64,000 nucleotides of DNA from Rhynchospora pubera (GCA_028095005.1 CM051461.1:63035840-63099839); one strand, 5' to 3'. Positions 23,127 through 35,941 are shown, counted from the first letter of the stretch. Notes: generated by a model from the letters alone, not told the origin. Made by a program: numbers and translations.

Positions 23127-25500
23127 TGTGAAAACTCGTAAAATTATAAAATAAAATTTAACTTTAAAATTGATAGTTCATTTCTGGATTAACTAAAATT
23201 ATTAAAACTAACGACTGATCTAATATTAACAGAGAAAATTCTCAGAAATCATAAATTAATCTAGTTTCAAAATATTAATCAAATTGTAAAATCTAGTAAA
23301 ACTTCAAGCAAACAAATAAATTCAAGTTACTAAAAATTCAATTAAATGAATTGCAAAATTATTATGAATTAATGGGTGTTAAAAACCTAATTTTCATTGA
23401 TCAGACAAATAAGATTACAAATTCCTTCAATTTCTTCCGTTCTGGACCGTTTGATCAAGTCCAAAATCACTGGATTTTTCTGAGCCATCTGATCTTCTCC
23501 TCTTCTCTTCTTATCTCCTTTTTCTCTCTTCCTTCTCCGACAGACCCATTCGCCCCTACCTCTCTCTTCTCTCCTTTTCCCGTTTCCCTCTCTCTTTCTG
23601 CCTCGACTTGGTCGCCCCTCTATCGCCAGTGGCGGAACCCACACAACAGACCCCATCTCCCTCTCTTCCCTCACCAATAGAAACACGACCCCCACACTCC
23701 TCTCTCCCCTCCTCGATCCGCTCGATCCCCTCTCCCCCTTTTCATCTCTCTCTCACCAATGGCTAATCGAACCCCACTAACCCCCTTCACTCTCTCAACC
23801 AATTAGATCGAAACCGCCTGGACCTTCCTCTCTGCCTCTGATTTTGCCCCATGGTTTCGTCAAACCACACAACAGCAAACCCTAAACCCCCTCACATCTC
23901 TCCTTCGCCTTTAAAGGCATTCTCTCTCTGCCTCTCTCTCTTTGGCCACCATCCCTTTTCCTTCTCTGTTCCACTCGGGACCACAGAAATTGCTCTCCCT
24001 CTCACTGTTTCTGACTCTTCCTCCCACTCACTCGCATTCCCTCTCAACTCACTCACTCAATCTCTCTCTTTCTCTCTCCTTTGGCTGCGCTGAGCAACAA
24101 TGGCAATGGTGGCCTGACAGTGAAGGCGACAGCAACTGACAGCCGCCACCAAAGCTCTCTCTCCTTTCTCTATTTGGAGCTATCTCGGTTTGGCCTTCTT
24201 TCTCTCTCTCTCTTCCTCTTTGATCTATGATGAGTGATATTGAGGCATGAACTTGATAGAATTGTCTAGTTGTGGTTGCCTGGTTGCTAATCGTTTGAGT
24301 GCGATTGTGCATGGCCTCGGTGAAAGTGATATTCTTGTGTGACTGTTTGATGACTCACTTGAACTGTTGGACATCAAATTGAACTGTGTTAGGACTATAT
24401 GAGCTTGATACTGTTTCAATTTGAGTTGCTGATGGCTTGTGGATGCTTGCTTGACTTAGTCTCCGGATCTGTCAACTGTTGATTGCTTTCGATAGGAAAC
24501 ATGCTTGTGTTTAGGTTATATTTGTGTGTGTATTGCTCTACGGTTGGTATCCAGGCTGGTACAGGCTTGGTACCAGTCAATTTTTCCTTTTGTGTGCTTA
24601 GGAATCCATGAAAATTAATTTCATAAATTTCCATGGAGATTTGATACCTCGACCAGGTCAAAATATTTTAGTCGTCAGACTGTTTCAGAACAGGTATAGT
24701 TGCTTGTATGTCATTTAACTTGATGATTTTGAATAGACCTTGTTGGTTTTCTTTTCATGGATAGGTAGCCAATAGTATATACTAGTTTTTCTATGTAGAT
24801 TGTATGTTTGAAAACTGTATGGAAGGTGATCCCACAGACCAAAAGATTGAGAGGAAAAATAGAAAATCCTATAACTGTGTTTTGTTCACAAAATTGGGAT
24901 TTGTTCTTTTTTATTCTCCCTGATGGTAAACGATCTCTTTTTGAAATTTTTACTGGTAGTTACACTTATGATAAGGAGTTCTCTTGATTTATTTCATAAT
25001 TTTTGGAGACCGAAATTTTTTTGATTTTATCGGGTCCCATACGATATTTTAATTAGCTAAAGTATTATTTCTAATTATTCAAACTAGTTGAAATGGTAAT
25101 TAGAACACTTCTTGATTGTTCTCCTTTCAGTTTTGGATGTTGAAAAGTTTTCAAAAGGTTTCATCATATTTGTTGTTTAAAAGTTCTACCTTCTTTACAC
25201 GAAAATTGCAAACGGCAAGCAATGTACAAAGACACTTGAAAGTTCATTAATTGTGAACAACTTACACTTGTAGGAGTACTTGTGCTAACTTATTTTTGTA
25301 GGAGGATGTGGGTTTAGTATGGCTCAAGATTCCAATACTTTGTTGTTGTATTTGTGAATGTTTGTATGTAAGGCCTTCGATGCGATGGTTAATTAATAAT
25401 TAATGTTGATTAATTTTTTTATATAACTTGTGAGGCTTGCATGTCCCTAAGGTGAGGAGGGATTAGGAATTATTTTCTCATGTATTTGTTCCTTTAATTA
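23127..25500 (+). other. Unresolved insertion in the copia LTR, probably another LTR
   Basis: The copia LTR breaks at AATAC|TGTGAAAACTCG. The inserted DNA has a long pyrimidine-rich zone (23500-24220, CTCTCT words), typical of plant LTR leaders. I could not find a matching CA end followed by AATAC and resumed copia LTR; an AATAC at 25334 is not followed by LTR sequence. Short frames here follow from the CT-rich composition and are not genes. Confidence 0.4.
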
Positions 25501-28061
25501 TATAGGACTAGATCCATATGATTAGTGGGAGGGACAAATAGTTTAGTTTTGCTACATAGAGATGCGGTGGAACTAATGCAAGCGGGAGCCATACAAATCC
25601 ACGACAATGTTTGGGATGCTTATTATGTGATTGTTTGTGATTGCTATGAAATGTTATACTATAGGTATGGGTGTATGCTTACATGACCACCAAACAAAAG
25701 TCGCATAATTGTTTGTCCCATTAACTTGATTAAGTCGACCGCCTCCTTTTCTCTATCCCCTTTACGTCGATTGCCCTCTCATGACGCGGTCCGTCCAAGC
25801 GGACGTCATGGTTGTCAATTCAATAGTTGGGGTACAAATAGATAAGATTTGTTATGAGCAAATAAAGAAAGCTTACTTATCGATGGACCAAACTAGAGTT
25901 TGGACATCGAGACGAAGTTTGTCAATATATTTAGATATTCACAAACCAAGAGTCATATGGTCGATATGATTGGTTGGAGAACCTACCTTGTCTAGTTAAA
26001 TAGGGTGACGTGCCATAGCAGGCTCTACTTGATGAAAATCACGAACTTGGAAAACCAACTACGTTTGGGACATTAAATAAATGTAGTGGGAGTTTTATTT
26101 GTTATAAATAAAATATTGCATAAACTAAATAACCGTAAATTGAAATTGTTATAGATGTTAAAATTGTTAATTTTATTGCGATCAATCTTTGAAAAACGAA
26201 CAAGTTTGTTTCTAAAGGTACTTACTTGGAGAAGTAACACCTATTCCTAAGACATGATCTTAGTGAAGATAAACTTGAATATGTTAATTCCCAAAATCTT
26301 TCCTCAACTTTTCGAATGTAGCATCGCGATGATTGATTGACTTTTAGCGAAAATTTATTCAATAAAGCGAATGTCTGATATCTTCATTTGGAATTTCTAG
26401 AACTTTGAATTAGCGAATTCATATGGACTAGATTTGACTCCTACGCTCTCATCCACTTACTCAAGAAGGTGTTCTTAGAAGAAAGTAGATATTTGACTCA
26501 ATCATTTATGATCGAGTAATAGAGTATGAGTTAACCAAGAGATTCTTCTTTAAGAAGATACATGAATGTTTCATTGACTTATAAATCAAAAGATTTAAAT
26601 AGTTAATTGATAACTAGAGATATTGATCTCCAATATCAAGGATTGTTGATATTGTCATGCGATCTCTTTCTAGTTATGAAGGATATGATGTTACCTTTCG
26701 CACACCTATTGGTGCAAAAGGTGATTGGTTAAGTATTCAAGAAATACTTCATCGAAGGTATGAGTTGAAACTTTGAGACCCTCAAATGTGACATGTGTCA
26801 CATGAGATGTTTCATTTGCTGTTTATGGGAGGCATTTGAAAGGTTGTCTGAAATACCATGATTGTAATGATTATAAATGTTCTAATCCTAAAGTGTATTT
26901 GAAGTTCAAATTATCTCGTTATCTCTAATTCATACTAGTAACTTGATACTAGTTCATATGCTCGCATTTAATGAAATATTTTGGCAATGAAGAATAAGAA
27001 AAATTTCGAGAGATGTAAAGTAAACTCCGTATAGGAAATGACATGTTCGTCTAAGTCATTACCATTGGATATGTAGAGTTATCTTTATTAAGAGTTTGTT
27101 TAGGAATTGAAGGTTGTATACTTTAATCCTAACATCTCAAAAAATCTTATCTCCATTTCATAATTGATGATGGATGATTAAGTCTTATAAAAGACAAGTA
27201 TTGTTATTTTATTGTGGATTTGTTTATGTGATTTCATGCATCTTGATTGAACTTGCTTGAAATAGATAAACAAGTTTTGAATAACATAGGATGCGTAAGA
27301 CTTGACATAAAGTATTTGACTTTCATGTTATATAATCGCTTAATCACATACATAAACTAGAATCGCAATGTAAGAGTCTACATAATGTAAAGCTCGTAAT
27401 TCAATTCGATTTCAAATTGATTGATATATGCGAATCATGTTTGTTAAATGACAAAAGCGCATATGACCTACGAAGGTTTAAGGACAAGTGACTTGATTAG
27501 GACTTATGAATATCAATGTGTATAGACCTATAAGTACTTGTGCAATGAAAGGTTGTTGATTCTTCACTACTTGACCAACGAATATTGTAGATATTAGCAT
27601 ATCTATTTGATAAGGTATAAGTATGAATCTTTTGACTAGTTCAAAAAAGTTCAAGAGTGAAGTTGAAAGGCCATTCAAGGAAAACAGAAGTCTTACAATT
27701 AATCATGGTAAATAGTTAAGTCATATGATTTGAAATATTATCTAAAGAGTATGAAAGTAGTTTCACAACTCGCTCCATGAGGAATAAAATATCCAAGAAT
27801 GGAGGTATCGAACAATATTTGATATAGTTCGATCGGTAATAAATCAAATTGACTTATTCGACTCGTATTAGGGATTTATGTTTGAAGACAATATTGTTTA
27901 CACTGAATGATGTTCCATTGAAGTCTACTGAGAAAGATATCTTACGAGATTCTGATATCTAAGTATAATACTTCTTAAGATTTGGTGTTGATAAGCTTAT
28001 TTCAAGGTTTATTGACTGATAAGTTTGCACCCAAATAGGACTCTTAATATTTGTAGGATAC

Positions 28062-30422
28062 TGTTTGACCCTAAAATTTCGCGATTGGAGACACAGACCG
28101 ATTTACGAGAAGTTTGAGAAAATCATGAAAAATAGCAAATTGACTCCAAAAATCATGGAAAAATACTCAAAAATCCAGGAGATGTTGAAGAAAATTATGG
28201 TGCCCCTAGATGAGTCAAAGAAGCTACAGAATCTCAATTTTATGCAAAGAGGTCCATGATTTTGGAGAAATTAAATAAAATAGTAGGAGGAGTATTTTTA
28301 GAAAATTCTTGATCCTATCAGATTCTACAAATTTTTGTGAAGTTGTGTACAAAATTTCATGGAGAAAATCAATAGGAAAAGGGCCCAAATAATTTATTTG
28401 GTTTCAGCAGCCTTGTAAATGTAATAAAAAGCATAAATGGAGAAGATCAGTGTGATGGAAATGGAGAGAAGGAAAAGGGATGAAAATTGAGTCTTTTCCC
28501 ACAGAAAAGAAGTTCCGTGCACCTGTTTCTCTGGAAGCCACGCACGAAGGGAAGTTAGAAGGCAATTGGTCTGTCGTGAACCAAACTCACGCAAAACTAA
28601 GAAGAATGGAGACGCTAGTCTGTGTCTCACTTAATCCGACGAGCTATGGTGGCCGAAATCCAGAGTGGGTCTGTACCCGTTATTTTGCGAACCCGATAAG
28701 GAAGGAATGAAACCCGTCTCTCTCAGTCGAACAATAGCGCTAAAGTCTCTTTGATCTTTTGTGGCGAAAGTGCCTGCAGAACCCATGTTCTTGACTCCTG
28801 ATTACAGATGTAATATCTGACGGGATGAAACAAAAGAAGTTGGGCCCAAGTCGAAGCCTAGGATCAGGCCCAATGTTCATTTAGACATCTCATCAAACCC
28901 AGTCAGCTGCCACATCAACTCAGTTTGGATGACATGGCCCAATAGGAATAAGACACATAGGCGTAAATTTTAGAAAATTATTAAAAAATAGTAGAAAACA
29001 CAGGAAAATGAAGACGACACATCCATAAAATTCAAAAAATCAAAATAAACCAACTTCACTGATACTTTGATGTGAAATTATATCAAAGTAGCGACCTTTT
29101 GTATTTTTGAAGTATTTTCACTTTAGAAATGACTTTTATAAATACTAAGGTTTCTAAAAATTCAAAAATAAGTATTTTCGAAATAAAAAACTTCAAATGT
29201 GCTATCTTCAAAAAGCTAAGTCTACTTGAGTACAAATATTTTCAAAAGTTTAAACGATTTCGAGTATGATATTTTCTAAAAATTAAGTATTTTCAAAAGT
29301 CAAGTATTTTCGAAATGGAAAAGAATTTCTAAAATCAAAAGTGCAAAGGCCAAGGTGAATAAAATCATCAAATATCCCAAGTGGAACTTCAGAAATTAAA
29401 AGTCCAAAACACGAAATCCAAAGTCAGAACCAAAACCTCTTCGTTTGAGGAAAAGTCCCTCGCTAGGGTTGAGATCGACCTTAGATGACTTAGAAATTGA
29501 ATTCTTACGGGCCCCCTCGTCCAAAGAATTCCATTTTGTTCTCACAAGAAGACCGACTAAGATGGTCCCGAGAACCGACTCTTATTAAGAAGACTGACTA
29601 AGATGGTCCCTAGGGTCGTTAAAGAACCAACTCTTATTAAGAAGACCGATCAAGATGGTCCCTAGGGTTGTAAAAGAACCAACTTTAGCTCAAAGGCGCC
29701 ACATGCCCCTAAGGTTGTAAAACTCCTCTTTTGTTCTCACAAGAAGACCGACTAAGATGGTCCCGAGAACCGACTCTTATTAAGAAGACCGACTAAGATG
29801 GTCCCTAGGGTCGTTAAAGAACCAAATCTTATTAAGAAGACCGATCAAGATGGTCCCTAGGGTTGTAAAAGAACCAACTTTCGCCGAAAGGTCGCCCAAG
29901 TGACCCCGAAGGTTGTAAAACTCCTTTCCCTCTCACAAGAAGGCCAGTCATAGCCCCGAGAGTTCACCAAACGACTCCAAAATAATGCCAAGTGAAGATT
30001 CATTCCTTTCAAACAAAAACCTCTTCCAAACCAAAGTCCATTCCTTCTCAAGTCAAATTAGAAGTCTTTCGTCGATCCTTAATTGGGTCCCGTCCATTGA
30101 GTTTGGTACCATCAATTAAGTCCTCCACTATAGCACTCCATAAGTCTCTTTCCTTAGCCCATTACGTCAATACCCTTCATGTCCCTTAATCAGAGGTTCT
30201 CGTAGGAAACTACGGGGTAATTAACAGTAGGGGCTTGCGCCTACTGGAAAGAAAGGACCCGCTAAATCAAGAAACTTCTTTAAGTAGCGACTCTTTATAG
30301 GGTTCTCTTGTGTTGAGAGATATCCGCCATGGAGATCGAAACCTTAAAGGAGGTGAATCTAGGCTATGTTCCCATTGTTCTTCGAGAAATTCTTTCGAGA
30401 AGAATGATGACGAAAAAGTCGC
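28062..30422 (+). mobile_element. Solo LTR, family B (copy 2)
   Basis: Starts TGTTTGACCCTAAAA at 28062. GATAC lies on both sides (28057-28061 and 30423-30427), and the copia integrase frame continues across. The right end is AAAGTCGC rather than the expected GCGACA, so a few terminal bases seem lost. It matches 18282-22995 near both ends. Length 2361 bp. A tandem-repeat zone occupies 29533-29910. Confidence 0.8.
29533..29910 (+). repeat. Tandem repeat inside LTR B copy 2
   Basis: A unit of about 196 bp starting TTTTGTTCTCACAAGAAG occurs nearly twice. Each is itself made of shorter units with core GACCGACTAAGATGGTCCC, six copies or variants in all. Confidence 0.9.
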
Positions 30423-31906
30423 GATACCTTATGTCGAAAGGTACTACTTCCATAAACATTGTAAGAACAAAGTAGTTGTTGCTAATCATAACGTAGTCTT
30501 ACAGAATAACATTCTCAAGAAAAAGTAGTGGGAGTAAAGTGAGCATTAAAAGGAGTTCATGCGTCACTACAAGAAATACTCTTATGGGAAACTTGTCACT
30601 CCATACATGGTGCTTAGTGGGAGTTGAACGGAACTTTAATCACAAATTGTTGTGAAAGGAAGCAGTTTAATAGTACACTCCTTCCAATGAGGACTCAACC
30701 ATCTCACAAGTTGATGATGTTCGAGAAACTCATGAAATATATGAGGAATCAAGAACTTATTCTACAAATCATTGTGGAAGAAGTTCATGAATCTCAAGTA
30801 CCAATCCTACAAAAGTCAACGAGAGTTGATTGCCTAAACCGTTTGGTGCATAAGCTTTACGGCATTCTCCTACTTGTCATATGAGAATCCGTTGAGAAAT
30901 AAGGAAACAATGGAAGGACCCGATTCCACATATATGGTTTGAATCCATATGATCTTATGATCTTCGAAGTTGCAATCCATGTATAACAACAAGGTATAGA
31001 CCTTGGCTGATGTTCATGAAGAAGCAATCCATCAAGAACATTTATATCTTTAAAAGGAAAGATTGATATGGATAACAAATTGACTAAATACAAAGCACGG
31101 CTTCTCGCTTGTAGCTATGTCTAAGTAGATGGCAAATTGACTATGTACAAAGCACGACTTCTCGCTTGTAGCTATGTATAAGTCAATAAAGATCATAGTA
31201 GCAATAGTGATATTTCATATATATTGATATATGGAAAGATACATAAAAATCGCCTTCTTCGAATGAATGAAGGATGATGTTGTGTGTATAACACAAATCG
31301 AGTTTTTGTTTAATGTATTGCTAGAAACATGCACATGCTTCAAGGATCCATTAATGGATTGAAGCAAGTATTGTGGAGATTGGAATAAAGTTTTGACAAA
31401 AAAAGTCAAGGAGTTGAACTTCGTTAAAAATATTTTGTATAGACAAGATATTTAGTGGGAGTATGATTGTGTTACTTGTTTATACAAGATAACAAGACAT
31501 TAATTGGGAATAACATTAAGGAAATGAATATTGTTATGATCTCATTGGAGAATGTTTTCTCAATTGAGAACTTGCGCGAAATCGTCTAATCCTAGGAAAC
31601 AAATCTATGAAGATAGATTATGATGGATGTTAGGTTTGAGCAAATGTGCATATAATGACTGTTGTACTAAACGTCTCTAGGTTTGTCGATTACAAAACAA
31701 TATCATTAAGCATTTAACAATCTTCTTTGAGTTTTATAGGAAGAAGGTGCAAAGTTTGAAGACTTGGATAAAAACTATGTGCAAGATCAAGATCAAGTCT
31801 TTAGAGAGCTTATAGGCTAGTTTAGACTTTAATGGAAGGTTTACTTTAGTCCTTTTATCCTTGAAATGGTCTAGTTAGCAGAAAAGCTCAAGAACTCAGT
31901 ATTTTT

Positions 31907-32560
31907 CTCAGTTTCAGATCCAGTGCGTCGTGTAACGCAATATTGGGTTGTACAACGCACCAGTGAGTTGTGTAACGCAATATTGGGTTATACAACGCAC
32001 TAGCTTTGTGCAGTTTTTTCTCAGTTTCAGACCCAGTGCGTCGTGTAACGCAATATTGGGTTGTACAACGCACCAGTGAGTTGTGTAACGCAATATTAGG
32101 TCACACACCGCACTAGTATAGTGCAGTTTTTCTCCTTTCACAGAAACAGTGCGTTACACAACGCACCAGAAGGTCGTGTAACGCACCAGCTGCAGCATAC
32201 AACGCAATTTACGCGTCGTGCAACGCAATATCCTCAAGTCAAGCCAGAACGTTGTATAACGCACTGAAACGTTGTACAACCTTCCTTTGGTTTTTCTCTG
32301 GCCTTTTTCACTCACTTTTCCTGATCATTTAATGTCATTTAATGTTGCTTTGCACAACGGGTGGTCTGCGTCGTATAACGCGCCTGACAGCTCAAACGAT
32401 TAGTTTATCCGTTTTGTTTTATTATAACGGTCGTCCAGTGCGTCGTACAATGCAATATTGGGTCGTGTAACGCACTGCCAACGGATAGCTTGTTTTCTTG
32501 TTTTATTATAACGGCTATCTGTGGGTCGTGTAACGCAATATTGCGTTGTGTAACGCACAA
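31907..32560. repeat. Array of GCGTTGTACAACGC-type palindromes
   Basis: About 16 clear and 4 degenerate copies of half-palindromic words such as GTGTAACGCA and GTACAACGCAC, often paired around AATATTGGGT. Superimposed is a tandem unit of 113 bp starting CTCAGTTTC at 31907 and 32020, with a degenerate third near 32133. Confidence 0.9.
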
Positions 32561-32597
32561 CAGCAAATTGAGTTGTTTTGCAGCTTTTGACGAGCTC

Positions 32598-32606
32598 TAT
32601 TTATAT
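32598..32606 (+). promoter_or_regulatory. TATA box of the LTR-like insertion
   Basis: TATTTATAT just downstream of the palindrome array, followed by a CT-rich leader that includes CTCTCTCTTTAGAGAG. Confidence 0.45.
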
Positions 32607-33774
32607 CCACCCCTTGTTCTCTCTCTTTAGAGAGCTTTGCTTTGCAAAATTTGACCAGAATAGAGCCTTTGAGCACAGGGATACTCTCCTACTTGAGCTT
32701 TTCATAGCTAGACCATTTTGAGAAATTTAGTAGCCTCAAACACCACCGCCCCGATATTGTCGTTAGGTGTAGGTTGGAATAGGTTGAGAGTTCTTCTCCT
32801 TTGAGGCCGTTGTGCCATTTGAGTTAGGCCGATCCACCTCGAGTGTCATTGTGACGAGGTGATTCGGTTCGAAGTTGTAGACCCGTTCTTATTGGAATTG
32901 AACGGAGCGCGCCCTTTGGTGGTAGCGAAACTCCCGGAGACGTACGACTAAGGCTAGCTTCTTCTAGCGGGTCGGAATTCCGTAATCATACCGAGTGTTC
33001 AATTTCTCTCTCTCTTTCTCTCTTTATTATCTTGCTATACTTAAATTGCTTGTGTGCTTGCTTGTATTGGGTACCAATTGAATTGTGTTAGGGTAATTGA
33101 TACCAAACCGGTCCTAAACTTTAATTGCTTCCGCTAAATCTTGGTTAAGCCGCCTCCTTTAGGGACAACAATGACAAAGTGTTCTAGAAACACGAAAGGT
33201 AGACTCCAAGAAAGGATGTCTAACTACATCACATGGCATATAACTTGAGTATTTGACTCGGTTTATTGCAACTCAATTCGAGAAAGTGCATGAAACAGTT
33301 CAAGCATTCTTTCATTATGAGTTTCATTTGTACGCCATATCTATGCATATGTCCCAATGTGTAGTATCCAAAGGATATGACAAATAGTTGTCAAATGGAT
33401 ACAAGAGAGACACATTTGGACAATAGTCAAGGATATCCTCGAGTATCTTATGAGAAAGAGTGATATAATATTTCATCTCTTAAGATGAAAGAAAACTCGC
33501 GTAAATTGTTACACTGATGCTAGTTTTTTGAAAGATTGATATAATCACAATTGAGCTACATATTTGCTTAAAGGTGGTGTTGTGAGTTTTAGAAGATGTT
33601 CTAAATAGGATATTACAACCGTTTTCGTTATCAAAACAAAATACATAGCAACTTGTGAAGCAACGAAAGAAAGATATTTGGATCGAGTTCTTAGTCCTAA
33701 AGAATCCAATGTTTTATTGGAGATTCAAGTATGATCTATAACGATATCACTTTATCTTATATGATGATGTCAAG

Positions 33775-33780
<6 letters not shown>

Positions 33781-33810
<30 letters not shown>
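33781..33810. repeat. (TA)n run at the TIR element's left side
   Basis: Fifteen TA units; a similar run follows the right end at 35743-35769. Confidence 0.9.
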
Positions 33811-33814
<4 letters not shown>

Positions 33815-35738
33815 ATGGCTATACTACTATTCATATGTAAATTGGCTTTGTAGGCTAGATTTCTGGACAGTTAGATCGCTTCAAGATCCGTGCGAAGATT
33901 AAAATCGATGGAGGAGATAATAGGCGCTTACTCCTCCGTGAGTTTAATATTTCCCGTTTGCAGCCGCTCCGTCTCCCTCTATCTCTATTTACATATTCCG
34001 TTCCATCAATCCAAAACAAATCGAAATAAATAGGGGAAAAAAAAGGAGAGCCGGAGCGTGAAATTGGAGAGAGGCTACTACCTCCTCTCTTCACCATACA
34101 ACTACGCGAAACTGGTTGTTCCTCTCAACCATCTTCGTCTCTATGTCGCATGGCCGTTTCTTCTCTTCTGATCTCTCTCCTGTGACTTTTCTCCGTTGCA
34201 AACCCTAGATTGACCCTTTGATTGCTCGAGGCTCTATCGCACGTAACCAAGACCGAAGGCCTTCGTCTCTTTCGTTTGTTCGCTGCCGGCCTCACTCTAG
34301 CCTTGTGTTGCATTTTCTTGTTCAGCGCATGGACCAGGTCTTGCGACGAGCTTCCGGCACGATTCGTCTTTCCGTCGCCTCGTCTCTGCCGACGACGAGA
34401 CCTCTGCCGACGAGCTTCCGGCACGATTCGTCCAGTACCAATTGATACGTGACCAGTGACTAAATAAAGTTGGTTTTACCATTATCATTACTAACTAATA
34501 CATTGACCGGTACCAATTTAGTCCAAATTTAATCATCAGTATCAATTGATCGCTGTAACTAATCACAATCCAATTTGAAGAAATCACAATCGCAATTGAG
34601 CAGATTACAACAAAATTAAATAAATCAAAACCGAAATTGAGCAATGTTATCCATTATAAGTGTTATACCAGCATTGGATAAGTCCAGTGGTGGCTCAATA
34701 GGATCAGAAAATAATGACAACAGAGAAGAACATCTCACTCTCTCATACTCTTCGCCAGTATCCGTTACTCGTATATTATTTCAATAGGGGAAAAGAAGGG
34801 ATAAATATTAACAATTAAAAAAATATATATACTAATAAGGATCTGGAACGTCCAAAAACTGAGTAAATTAACAAAATAGAGAAAGAAAGAGTACCAAACT
34901 GGAGTCAGTCTAGGTTGCGTGTGATGGAGCCTCAAGCAATCGAAGGGTCGATTCAGGGTTTGCAACGGAGAAAAATCACAGGAGAGAGATTGGAAGAGAA
35001 GAAGCGGCCCTGCGACAGAGAGACGAAGGTGGTTGAGAGGAACGACCCGTTGGATACTAACCAATTCTTTTGTCAAAAATTCATGGATCACATTCTGACC
35101 AATTCTTTTGTCAAAATATTTTTTACATGAAAAATTCAAAACAGTCAAAAAAGGCGTCAGAAAAAACTGACTAATTTCATCACAAAATAACCTAAAAAAC
35201 CTAATTTCAGACCTAATTGGATACTAACCTCCAGTAGAGGTCTTTTGTTCAGATTGCTCGGTTTCACCTTCGATTGAGAGAGAGTTCATCTAGAGGTTTC
35301 CACTGAGAGAGAGAGATGGCTTGCTGAGTCGTCCGATGGAGGTCTTTTGCTCAGTTTCGTGATGTGAAAGAGAAGGCTTACCGAGTCGAGTAGAGAGTGA
35401 GGCGAGCAGAGGCTAGTCGACCGGCCGACCTCCGACCAAGCGACCAAGCGACCAGAGGCTAGTCGCTTTGTGGGATCAGGCGATGTTTTTTTTTTTTTTT
35501 TTTTTTTTTTGTAAGGTTCTCGATATGGTTGGTGGAACAGAAGCCAAGAGCTTTTTGGAAGGCACACACGACTGTTAGACTTTAACATAGAGGAGACGGA
35601 AAAAATTAATTCGAAGGAGAAGTTCAGCGCCTTCATCTGGGCCTTTCTTTGAGATCATCGCACGAATTTTGAAACAATCGGACAGTCTAAAAAACTGGCC
35701 TACAAGAGGTATTTGCATATGCATAGTAGTATAGTCAT

Positions 35739-35742
<4 letters not shown>
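33811..35742. mobile_element. 1.9-kb element with long terminal inverted repeats
   Basis: Left end GAGAATGGCTATACTACTAT; right end is the inverse of GAGAATGACTATACTACTAT. The inverted match continues imperfectly for about 100 bases (TTGTAGGC then GTGCGA in both arms). It sits in a (TA)n run, so the target duplication cannot be counted. Long arms suggest a Mutator-like element. The interior has no transposase motif. It does have a higher-GC, gene-like zone at 34100-34450 with two copies of a 20-base word starting CGACGAGCTTCC, and a poly(T) run at 35487-35510. Internal frames are short and overlapping, and none is recognised. Confidence 0.75.
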
Positions 35743-35778
<36 letters not shown>

Positions 35779-35941
35779 GGGTCAAACAAAATTGGATAGG
35801 TTCATGAACACAGCGAACACTCTAACATAACCTCTACCTTAATCAGTATACGAGAAACAATTGTGCATTTCATGCGTGGTGGACGTATGAGTATCTAGCT
35901 TTGAGCATATTATTTCTTTTGAGGTCCGAGACATGTATATA

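Larger units (their letters stand above)
31685..33195 (+). mobile_element. LTR-like insertion in the copia RT/RNase H junction
   Basis: Copia coding sequence stops after M-L-G-L-S-K...T-K-R-L near 31680 and resumes at about 33200 with V-D-S-K-K-G...S-H-G-I, so about 1.5 kb was inserted. The inserted DNA has a palindrome array (31907-32560), a TATA box (32598), a CT-rich leader and a long non-coding tail, as in an LTR. Exact ends and the target duplication could not be fixed. Confidence 0.6.
25500..33760 (+). pseudogene. Remains of copia gag-pol
   Basis: Fragments readable despite many stops and frameshifts: a leader with GTCCGTCCAAGCGGAC at about 25789; integrase core with Y-L-I-R-Y-K-Y-E-S-F-D at about 27600; a later integrase piece with K-N-K-V-V-V-A-N-H near 30470; reverse transcriptase with F-K-R-K-I-D-M-D and K-Y-K-A-R-L-L-A near 31050-31110, then G-L-K-Q near 31350 and M-L-G-L-S-K near 31630; RNase H with C-Y-T-D-A-S-F near 33510 and T-K-Y-I-A-T-C-E-A-T-K-E near 33650. 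A 57-bp tandem duplication (31076-31190) lies in the reverse-transcriptase part. The order integrase, RT, RNase H is that of Ty1/copia. No intact protein can be made. Confidence 0.8.
17967..33780 (+). mobile_element. Decayed Ty1/copia retrotransposon with nested insertions
   Basis: The 5' LTR begins TGTTGGAGTTATGTTCTAGA at 17967 and matches the inverse of the solo copia LTR at 4035-5793. Internal domains follow on the plus strand in copia order: integrase near 27480-27690, end of integrase near 30430-30530, reverse transcriptase from about 31040 to 31680, RNase H near 33200-33720. At least four later insertions break it: 18282-22995, an unresolved one from 23127, 28062-30422, and about 31685-33195. 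The 3' LTR is not found; the TIR element at 33811 lies where the element fades out. All frames carry stops, so it is dead. Confidence 0.85.

Noticed and set aside
23351..24312. Several overlapping serine/leucine/proline-rich frames
   Set aside because: They are products of a CT-rich LTR leader; the frames overlap on both strands and none has a domain.
34125..34488. Four overlapping Arg/Ser-rich frames inside the TIR element
   Set aside because: Overlap on both strands in a GC-rich stretch with a direct repeat; no family recognised. Kept only as a possible captured gene fragment.
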